Translations under genes and position numbers: made by a program
Origin: Metellina segmentata
Lineage: Eukaryota > Arthropoda > Arachnida > Araneae > Tetragnathidae
Reading direction: 5' to 3'
Length of the DNA: 64,000 nucleotides
NCBI GenBank assembly: GCA_947359465.1
Contig: OX375874.1
Coordinates: 87,473,672 to 87,537,671, forward strand
Notes under the pieces: model-generated
Databases searched by the model: none
The model's input: only the letters and a program-made list of their open reading frames with translations
What the model was told of the DNA's origin: nothing
Shown here: positions 55,591 to 64,000 of the stretch, one piece after another
How the letters are laid out: each line of letters starts with the position of its first letter
Numbering within the stretch: position 1 is the first letter of the stretch

Positions 55591-56710
55591 AATAAGATTG
55601 TGTCAAACGACCCTCAAATATCGAGTTTAAGACGGAGGTTCTCACCTAGGGGTGGTGGAGGAAGTAGAACGGCCTTAGAAATCTTACTTTTACGGAATCT
55701 TATTTTTAAAGATTCTGTATTTTGCTTTCAAGTGAAACCGTAAAAAATCTTAATATTAAAGCGTACGTATAAACTAACAGATTAAAAAAAATTTTGACCA
55801 GTTCCAGTTTTTTACCATAAGCAATTGGTGTATTCTTAAAATTATTTCAGTGAGAAAAGATCAGATTATGCAAATAGTTAATTAAGATATAATTAGGCAA
55901 CTAGAATGTTTTTTGAAACGTGATATCTCAAATTCTCATTTGTTCAGAAAGACGATTCTTGTTGGAAATCATATCCTAATAATATTATTCTTCATATTGT
56001 GAACCTCCATGAAGTTGCTAGAAGAAATCGTTTTTTTTGTGCCATTTTTTAATCAAGAAAACGTAAAAACCCTTGTAGCTAGAAAACTATTTCGAATCTT
56101 TGCAAGATCTTGGCATTGTATGAAAGCTAAGAAATTGGAAAGTATTTGGAATTAATAACTGTAATATTATATTCTGATTGATTTTCGTGATTTCTAGGGT
56201 ATACATACACCTTAAGGAACTTAAAAAAATATATACAAATCCCAACAAATCCATTCATTGAATCATCATTAGAGAACATGACGCATCATTTGAAAATCAG
56301 AACATTCTCGACATATCACGGTAAGGTAACCATGCCACTTTACTTCTCAGAGGATAGACATTTTGAAATCATAATAGACTTAGATTTTGTGCGTGCAATT
56401 TATAGATGGATGGTAGTTAACAAACGTCGAAGCATCGTAGCGGGCTGTTGATGATGGTCCAATCCTGAAAGTAATTTAAAAGTTGAAATGTGAGTGTTTC
56501 TTACTTTGATGTAAATCCTTCGTGGTTGGTTGGGTTAAGTTCTATGGAATATGGGCCAAATTTGGTCAAACTGCGCCAAAGAAGTTCAACAGCGGCAGAA
56601 GAGATAAAAACAGACAGGTAGGAAGCGAGCCTGAAGACAAGTCCTTAATGAGACTAGAAAGAAGAGCATTATTCACTATTAAAAAGCTACTCTGTTGATC
56701 ATTATCTGTG
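55591..56710 (+). other. Proposed 3' UTR
   Basis: The sequence after the proposed stop is GC-moderate to about 55670 and AT-rich after that. I saw no earlier AATAAA. The assignment depends entirely on the exon-2 proposal. A dispersed repeat fragment lies inside at 56518-56592. Confidence 0.3.
56518..56592 (+). repeat. Dispersed repeat fragment (TTTATGGCAC family)
   Basis: GGTTGGTTGGGTTAAGTTCT, ATGGAATATGGGCC and GGTCAAACTGCGCCA resemble 19215-19290 and the inverse at 45545-45600. Confidence 0.5.
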
Positions 56711-56716
56711 AATAAA
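56711..56716 (+). terminator. Candidate poly(A) signal
   Basis: AATAAA, with TG/T-rich sequence about 20-35 bases downstream. It is the first canonical hexamer I see after the proposed stop codon. Confidence 0.35.
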
Positions 56717-56729
56717 ATCTCATTTCCCA

Positions 56730-57940
56730 TGTATTTTATGATTTTGAGGAATTAGATTGTATTTGAAGAATCCATTTGAAAAGGATCCTACACTAAAAAC
56801 TTTAAGAGAGCCTTGCCAATCTTTTTAGATTGGAAGGAAGTCAAATGGTTGTGAACCGTTTGTTTAGGACATTAGGCTGCTTTGAACTTTTCTGAGATTG
56901 CCGTATGGACAGTAAAGACTATGATGAATAGTTGAGTCGGAATACTATGCAGTGGTTGTCGAATTATTTTAATATGAGTTGTTTTGCTAGAATATCTCAA
57001 GCACACTGATTGACCATTGTTTCATACCTAATAGATGTAAACTAACGGTTTAGCAAAGTTTTAAAGTGGGTCACTCAGTGAGAGCCTACTGTTAACAATG
57101 TTCATACAAATTTCTTATTTTCAAACTTCTTTAGTAGTATGCTAGCATTCGGCAAACTCTGTTCATATTGAATAGATGTATTTATTTGAGTTGATTCATG
57201 TGAATAAGATTCCATTCCACAAATGATTAGTTTTCAATTAAAGTTGGTAAAAGTTAAATAAATGATTAAATGTGAAATGTTCAGGTTTTTTTCAGAATTT
57301 CAATGAGTACCAAGAGAAAATTCCATTAAAAGAACAGGTATAGTTAATCTCTCATACGAATAACTTTGCTAATAAATTTAAATTGACCAAATTGCTGAAC
57401 ATGTCCGTTACAGTATATTAGAGGTCGTTGTTAAGCAATTAAAAATGCTTTTATTTTGTGGACAATATTTATCTAGAAGTTTGTAAATCAGTCCCGTTAT
57501 TTGTCTGTAAGTAATTTAAATTCAATAGCAGAAAATTTAAAAAATTATTTTCCAATCAGGTAAAATACTTTCGAATAGTTACTCATCAAGACCTTCCTTC
57601 GATATACTACGTCCAGAATAGAATTTTTTTTCAAATAAATATCAATCGCGTTACGTCAAAAATGGAATTTTTTCCCCCCTTATCCGTGATCAAAATTAGA
57701 TCAGTTCCATGACGTACTTCCTGCGAAAGATGTCTTGGATCACTATGGATGTTCTTCCATGACACCTCGAAACACTGCAATACTTGGTCAGGACTGTCCG
57801 TGTTGTTACCCTGACAGTTGAGACAGTCATGGAGAATTCTTTTTTCTACCTCATATTTCATCGCTTTGGTGTAACCAGTTCTAAATCCAGAAAATGCTGC
57901 ATATCCTTCTTTGAATAACTTCGAACCTCCTGGTGGTTAT
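56730..57940. other. No gene supported; AT-rich
   Basis: The minus-strand frame at 57631-57861 (76 codons) has no recognised motif. Confidence 0.4.
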
Positions 57941-57945
57941 CTCGA

Positions 57946-58140
57946 AGATCAATCTCGTCATTACCAAAACTGGCCAGATCTTGATGGACGAGATATCTCG
58001 TCAAAAACTGACCAGATCTTCATCTCATCTTCAAAAAATGGCAACATCTTCATTTGGAATTCAATCTGCTTGATGAGATATCTCGCCATTAGCAAAATTG
58101 GTCACATGTTGATAGACGAGATATCTCGTTGAAAACACTT
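57946..58140 (+). repeat. Tandem repeat with palindromic junctions
   Basis: Units of roughly 40-50 bp (for example CATTAGCAAAATTGGTCACA then GTTGATAGACGAGAT) join at palindromes: GACGAGATATCTCGTC (57987-58002, perfect), GATGAGATATCTCGCC (58072-58087) and GACGAGATATCTCGTT (58115-58130). The frame at 57911-58132 is an artefact of the repeat. Confidence 0.8.
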
Positions 58141-58489
58141 GGAGGTGTTACACCTATAAACATTCTCGAAAATGAGAATGGACAATAATAACGCGTAAAT
58201 TTTATCGAAATCATTTGATCAGAGGGAACACAAGAATACTCCCATTGACTGTCCCGAATATGAATTTGATCAGGTTGCATTGCTGAGGTAAGGGTGTGTC
58301 TCTAATGAAATTCACTGATAAACTTGATAGTAGTACTATTATCAAATTCCAAAATGCTGGATTTTCCCCATTAGATTTGCTTGTAATACATATCTAAGCA
58401 GCTTTTCCGATGATGGCCTTAAATTCGTCATACAAATGTCTCTTGTTTCTTTTTTGGCGCTTTTTTTATAGAAATAAATTACCTTCTCT

Positions 58490-58740
58490 GTTCTCTTGTC
58501 CGAAAATCACACCTGCAGGAAAGAGAGGAAAGTTTCGGGGGTGAGTTGATGGTTTATTCATGAAGTCTTGATTGCGGATGCTTCTACCTGCAGCCAAGGA
58601 TCCAAAGGCGCTTGATGTTTATGGGTAGTAAAAAGTATTTTTATGGCGGCCGAAGCGTTTTTGTTTGGGAAAAGATGGACGCCGATCCCATAGTCTTTCA
58701 GATCATTAGCGCCAACTTTTTCCACCCTTGCATCTCGTAA
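58490..58740. other. GC-richer patch, possible conserved non-coding DNA
   Basis: About 250 bp with fewer homopolymers, including two CTGCAG-containing ACCTGCAG motifs near 58510 and 58588. No open frame of note. Confidence 0.3.
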
Positions 58741-59166
58741 ACTGCATTTTTTATATATATATCTCTAGTCCGAGATAGAGGGAGATGGGAAACTCTAAAC
58801 GACTGGAGCTTATTATGCTGGCCAAGTGGCAAAGATATCCTTTGTTGTGAGAGGAAAATGGGAGCCGTGCATTCAAAATGAAAATTGAAAGAAAAATAGC
58901 GTCCATTTTCATTTGTCAGATGCACGCTATTATTTTAGAAGAGTATGAAAGATGGACTTTGTGAACGGGCATCTTCCAACGAGTCGTGGTCTTTTATTTC
59001 TACTTAAGATTTTCTTTATGAGTTGTCGCTTCTTCTATTTCAAGGATTCGAGAAGAATGGAGACTGTTTACAACGTTCGAAAATAGAATAAAGAAGCAAC
59101 ACACACATTTTGCTCTACAGAATTACACAATCAATTAATAAGGGATTTTAAAAGAATATTTCCTTC

Positions 59167-59190
59167 AGAGAGAGAGAGAGAGAGAGAGAG
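59167..59190. repeat. (AG)n microsatellite
   Basis: About twelve AG dinucleotides. Confidence 0.95.
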
Positions 59191-60750
59191 CATTCTAAGC
59201 TTTCAGAGATGATTCAGTGTTAATTTGAGTAAATGTTTGTCATAAACGTTTATTATGAATTTCCATTAAGGATTATTTTCTCCTTTTAAATTTGTTTTAA
59301 AAGTGAGTGCACTCAATGGTCAGCTTTTGCTTTCTGATACAGACAATTCAGTTTTAGTAGACAAGTTTTAGCATAAATAATTCTTCGTAATTCTAATTTA
59401 AATAATTTCACAATGATATTTTCTCCACCGTACGTAAATTATTATTCTTGTTTTTGCGTCTAATGCTTTATTATGTATAACTAATTGAGATATAAACTTC
59501 GAACATCTTGAAATTTTTTTAACTATCATTCTATGTTATCCATCTCCTGTATGAAGTGCAGACATAGTTATGAATGAGTACTTTCATGGCTTTAGATGTA
59601 ACCATAGAATCTCTTTCTAAAAACTCTCGTAGTGTTGTTTTCACGTCTTTTTTTTTATTTATTCTGAAGTTCATATTTAAAACGTTACCGTTTAAAAATA
59701 TGAATCTACACGGTTCTTTACTTATAGTAGGTTTAAGAGCGAATAAAACATTAAGGATATGGACGGTTAGTAAAATGTGTGATCATGATGAGACGATGAT
59801 ACACTAGAAGAGGCCTTTAAATATTTGAAAAAAAAATTGCATTTCTTGTGACTTTTTATTTGTTTATTAACCGCATGTGAAATGTTAGAATCCATTTCTT
59901 CGTAAGCACTAAACTTCATTTACGATCCAAGATTAAGTTGATGTTATGGTACACTTTTCACACACATTAAATCATAAAACATAGCATTACAGCATTATCA
60001 AAGCTAGGGTTATAACCTCTTTCTCTCTTCTGAAAGAATCTTGATCTTCTTGATCGAAATGCTGCTGTTTGATTGGGTAACGAAGTGGCTTGTTCTCAAG
60101 GAAGGGGAGATATGCGTTTTATGATCAGATGTAATCCTTTCTCAAGTACATTCTGTGCAGTGAAATATTTGGTTTGAGCATAAAAAAAAGGGAATTGGGA
60201 GTGTAACTACAGAGGGTTTACTGGATTTTCTTAAATGTTTTAATTGAATAATTTTATGTTCCATGTTTAATGTTGCTTTTGATTCTGCAAATTCCTGCAA
60301 TTCTTTGTTTTTATTTGAATTTTGCGAGATAGTTTTATCTCTGAAGTTTTGCAAACGGTGCAGCTGGGTCTTGAGTTATTCTCTCGGAGGGACGTGAGAT
60401 TCGCTTTCGAAACCAACGCTAAATGAGGCTGGTTTTTCTAGGCTTCATTTTACGTCATAATTGACGACATCTTGCGGTAGGTTTCAATAAATAGTATCTT
60501 TGCTAGTCTAAGTCACTTTTTAAATTGCACTTTAATAAGAAAAGTTAGAAGAAATTTACGAAATTCGAAGAGGCCTTTAAACATCTTTTCTTAAATTTTT
60601 AGCTATTAGAACCATATACACGTGTCCTTAAAACGACTATATTTTCCTCATCTACCTTCTTCAAGTGAAATATACCTGACAGGTAAAAATATAAAATAAT
60701 TTCTCTAAACTGTCAGTATTGTTTCAAGATACTGACTATGTATTGAACCA
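59191..60750. other. No gene supported; AT-rich
   Basis: Only chance frames such as 59574-59807 and 60142-60354 minus. Nothing recognised. Confidence 0.4.
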
Positions 60751-60757
60751 TCCAGTT

Positions 60758-61130
60758 CGAAAGAGGAATAACTATGATTTTTTAAAATCAGTTTCCTTTG
60801 TGCTAACTAGGTTATTCAGGTCTCAAAGCAATGATTTTTGTAGAATAACACCCCAAACTTCAAAACGAATTAGTAACACAAACATTCCACGAAAGTAAGA
60901 ATAACTATGATCTTTAAAGAGGAATAACAATGATTTTTGAAAGAGGAATAACTATGATTTAAAAAAAATAAGTTTCCTTTGCTAACTAGTTTATTCAGGT
61001 CTCAGAGCAATGATCTTTTGTGGAATAACACACCAAATTTCAAACTAACTAGCATATGTTCAAAGAGAAATTGTGAAACAAAAAGTCAGCTCCATAAATT
61101 CCATATTAAAACACAAACATTCCACGGAAA
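60758..61130 (+). repeat. Local direct duplication, offset about 180 bp
   Basis: GAAAGAGGAATAACTATGAT, GTTTCCTTTG(TG)CTAACTAG, TTATTCAGGTCTCA and AACACAAACATTCCACG occur from 60759 and again from 60939. Short partial copies of the GAGGAATAAC motif lie between the units. Confidence 0.85.
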
Positions 61131-61189
61131 TTTCGCCTTTGTCCACAAAGTGTAATATTTAATTTAAATAATAAAAGAATTCCCTACAT

Positions 61190-61735
61190 TCTTCATGTTC
61201 ATATCGTCTGCCGCCATCTCCCCCAAAGGCAACAGTGCATTATGCAATTTACATTACGCATAGAGGGGAAGGAGCGACCCTTATTTTATCATTAATGGTG
61301 GCTCCAAATTCTTGAATTTGTTTGTTCCACTATCAAGAATACAGGATCGTATTCTCAGGGAAGAGCCTCACCACCCGTCGTCCACTTATACCCTCGTTTC
61401 ACCCTCTTTTCAAGAAAAAGCCGGGAGCTCTCTTTTTTTTTTGTTTCCTCTTTTCTACTCCGACGAAATTCTCAGAATTCACGGTTTCGTTTCTCTCGGC
61501 TGTCTGGCAGAAACACGCTTGGTGGTCTTTGTAGGAAGATCCCTCAAGCAAGACATGGGGGTCTTCCGATTTCGAACGGGTCAGTGGTTGCTCGTGTTTA
61601 CGCTTGTCACTGCCTTTGTGACACTTAGAGGGGAGGGACTGAAGAAGGTCTTGAGGGGGAGGGGGTAATGTGCTCGAGCTTTTGTGTCCGCGTTGAAATG
61701 TGTGGGATTCTAATTGCTCCATTTTTTTCCTTTCA
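61190..61735. other. GC-richer patch with a 118-codon ORF of unknown meaning
   Basis: The frame at 61312-61668 (plus) overlaps a 107-codon minus-strand frame and a 70-codon plus frame. None has a recognised domain. Its hydrophobic middle reflects T-rich codons. It may be conserved non-coding DNA or chance. Confidence 0.25.
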
Positions 61736-61739
61736 ACCT

Positions 61740-62210
61740 GACCCTAGCATCAAGATATTTTTTGTTACTTTACGGAGAACAGGAAAAAAGTATCTTAACT
61801 GATTGGCTTTATCAGACGCCGCATCAGAACAGGCTGGTAGACTAGACTGGGCACGTGGGAAAATTGGGGAACAACTAATATGGGCTAAAAAGGGAAGTGT
61901 GTTCCCCTTTTAATTTATGATGTCTCTATTTGTACTTGGGTTTGCCAAGATCAAGAAAATGCTTCTGTAAAGGGTGCAGTTTAAGAGTCTATAAGTTTCT
62001 TCACCCCTCCTCACACCTATAGTCCATGCTTCAGTACCAAGTGGTCATGAAATAAAAATATCTGTATCCCAAGTACCTCACTGTTTAACTAACACACAAA
62101 TATATAAATATCTCTTCTTTTCCATTATACGATTTTTGTATCCTTTGTTATTGTGAGCAAACGAAAATATTTATACCCGTTTAAAACTATGAGAGGGAAT
62201 TTCCTTGCAA
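61740..62210. other. No gene supported
   Basis: Nothing recognised. Confidence 0.4.
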
Positions 62211-62635
62211 ACAAGCAAACCAGGCAGAATTCGAAGATTTTACTTCAGCAATCTAAATGTTCTCACATGATACCTATCTGTTTTACCACTGTAGCCTATC
62301 GCCATTTACACGATGTTTGGTATTTAATCTAATTAACGTGGCCCAATCAACAATCAAATATAAAATAGAAATTCATTCTTTGGAATATTTTTCATAGCTA
62401 GATGCCGACATCGCATTCGAAAAACAAGCAAACCAGGCAGAATTAGAAGATTTTACTTCCTCAACCCAAATATAAAACCAATCGGTTTTACCAATGTAGC
62501 CTATCGCCATTTACATGTTTGGTATTTAATCTAATTAACGTTGCCAACCAACAATTAAATATAAAATAGAAATTCATTCTTTGGAATACTTTTCATAGCT
62601 AGATGCCGGTATCGCCTTCGAAAAACAAGCAAAGT
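62211..62635 (+). repeat. Tandem duplication of a 201-213-bp unit
   Basis: Units are 62211-62423 and 62424-62624, and the first bases of a third (ACAAGCAAAG) start at 62625. The shared order is ACAAGCAAACCAGGCAGAAT, GTAGCCTATCGCCATTTACA, TTTGGTATTTAATCTAATTA, AAATAGAAATTCATTCTTTG and CATAGCTAGATGCCG. Confidence 0.95.
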
Positions 62636-62644
62636 GACGTCAAG

Positions 62645-62900
62645 TTCAGAATACGTACAGGAAACATGTTCCGCTATAGAAATAGACTGCACATTATACA
62701 AAAACTTCCCACATTTCCCGCAACGTAATGTATGACTTGCCTTGGGCAAGCCACACTTTAGTCCAACATCAGTCCTACTACATTAAATTGATTTAAAAAC
62801 GCATGCGTGTCAACATGTTTTCTGCACTGAAACCGAGTTTGCATAGGCATATCATATTGTCTTCTCCCATACTGCTCCTGTGCATGACTGTTCTTAGATC
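62645..62900 (+). repeat. Dispersed repeat following the tandem duplication
   Basis: It contains TACGTACAGGAAACATGTTC (compare 52285) followed by the block shared with 19640-19800. This suggests that the fragments at 9605, 19640 and 52285 are pieces of one repeat of which this is the longest copy. Confidence 0.55.
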
Positions 62901-63370
62901 TTCGACCCTGTATTAGATGCTGGTGATCACCCATGTAGAGGATCTGTATTGTATGTTGAAAGATTTTTGTTAATGACTGCTATTAAATACCTGAAAGCAG
63001 TATTGAAAGGACATTAATTACCTTAAGTAAAATAATATTTATATTATATAAATTTCCGGTATTAAAACAAATGATACAAAATAGCGCCATTGTTGAGAAT
63101 AATTTAGATGCCCAATTTGGGGGGTGTTCCCATGGGTGTTGACTCAATGGAACTCCCAAGGCAAATAATTCTTACTTGCAGCTCTTGAAGAATAAAATCG
63201 ATTTGGACATCAGATGTTATGCTAAATCTAAATAGAGGTCACGATACTCAAAGACTGATGGAAATCAACTCTAGAATATGTTAAAAAAAACCTGTACAGT
63301 AGGACTATCAAAAAAAGCACTGAAGATTATATTAGGCTGATTAACTTTCAATCCTCCAAATCTGAGAGTT
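62901..63370. other. No gene supported
   Basis: Nothing recognised. Confidence 0.4.
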
Positions 63371-63372
63371 TC

Positions 63373-63520
63373 CGCCGGTGTGTTGCAATAACACTGGCGT
63401 AACTTACGGACAGGCTTAAGGATAGGAAAGCGGCTTAAATTGTGTAAGTTTAATAACATTTGAAAGATTTAGTTTTGACTTTTGACAAGTGTTTTCAAAC
63501 CTTTTTTGGACAAATTATTT
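63373..63520 (+). repeat. Dispersed repeat shared with 50785-50930
   Basis: CGCCGGTGTGTTGCAATAAC, CTTACGGACAGG and GCGGCTTAAATTGTGTAAGT, then GATTTAGTTTTGAC and ACAAGTG, match 50785 onwards with one extra block of about 15 bases. Confidence 0.6.
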
Positions 63521-63573
63521 CAAGTTGTACCCGTATGAATAATTTTGAGTTTTATTGTTTTTTTATTAAAGTA

Positions 63574-63576
<3 letters not shown>

Positions 63577-63625
<49 letters not shown>
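63577..63625. repeat. (TA)n microsatellite
   Basis: About 24 TA dinucleotides. The Tyr-Ile repeat frame at 63460-63672 is an artefact of this tract. Confidence 0.97.
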
Positions 63626-63628
<3 letters not shown>

Positions 63629-64000
63629 TGTGTCACTGCAGAATTTTAGAAATTCGTTTATGTGTGCTTTGAGATGAAAAATGTTGAAAATCGCTTCTCT
63701 AAATAATAGTTATAATCATACTTGAAATTCATTATTTTCTCAATGGTGAATTAGAACCTATTACAATGGAACATCTATATTTTAGTAAATCTATTTAAAG
63801 CAGCACATATTTAAGTAGAAAAAAAAAGGCTACCTTCTTTTATAAAAAGAGTTTATTTCATACATTATGAGTGTAGGTGATGTAAGAATTTTTTCAGTAG
63901 AGGTAGAGTCAACTCGGATCTTTTACTGGTTAGAGAATTTGACAAGCGTGAAAAGTATCGTAACATAAATTTTATGAATTGAAATACATATTCTCTAGGC

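Noticed and set aside
63460..63672. ORF with a Tyr-Ile repeat
   Set aside because: It is the translation of a TA microsatellite.

Overview
This window reads as intergenic and intronic DNA from a large, AT-rich arthropod genome. An arachnid, probably a spider, is my inference. It rests on long gene-free AT-rich stretches with TA and GA microsatellites, decayed Tc1/mariner transposases, hAT-type elements with 8-bp target duplications, a Helitron-like element, and an abundant tRNA-derived SINE family. There is no bacterial-style gene packing, and almost every short open reading frame looks like chance or transposon debris.

One protein-coding gene is well supported. Its large first coding exon is at 31275-32448 on the plus strand. 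It encodes about 391 residues: a low-complexity Ser/Thr/Asn/Gln/Arg-rich region, a basic Cys-Cys stretch, one clear membrane helix and the start of a second. It ends at a consensus splice donor. About 23 kb downstream, at 55511-55590, a strong branch-point/polypyrimidine/AG acceptor is followed by an in-phase reading frame that completes the second hydrophobic helix and reaches a stop. I propose this as the terminal coding exon. It would give a protein of about 417 residues with two membrane helices near the C-terminus, and a candidate poly(A) signal lies at 56711. I do not recognise the protein family.

Layout. 1-8.2 kb: mariner relics, a SINE, two non-autonomous hAT elements with clear target duplications, and three copies of an unnamed dispersed repeat. 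8.2-11.3 kb: featureless AT-rich DNA, then a GC-richer island. 11.3-25.3 kb: a SINE that looks split by about 500 bp, two Tc1-type relics, further SINE copies (two with clear target duplications) and copies of a second unnamed repeat family, R1. 25.4-31.0 kb: mostly AT-rich, with one striking element made of ATCGATGT repeats (28.2-29.0 kb) and an R1 copy. 31.0-32.4 kb: promoter and exon 1. 32.4-55.5 kb: the proposed intron, holding a 40-bp tandem array, clustered local duplications at 36.9-38.9 kb, a Helitron-like element, a 23-bp minisatellite, several GC-richer islands and a 0.6-kb duplication. 55.5-64 kb: proposed exon 2 and 3' UTR, a palindrome-linked tandem repeat, more local duplications and a TA microsatellite.

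There is no operon or metabolic system here. The unusual content is the proposed split membrane-protein gene and the number of small, well-delimited mobile and tandem elements. Repeat boundaries were read by eye and most are accurate only to about 10-20 bases, except where target duplications or exact repeat registers fix them.
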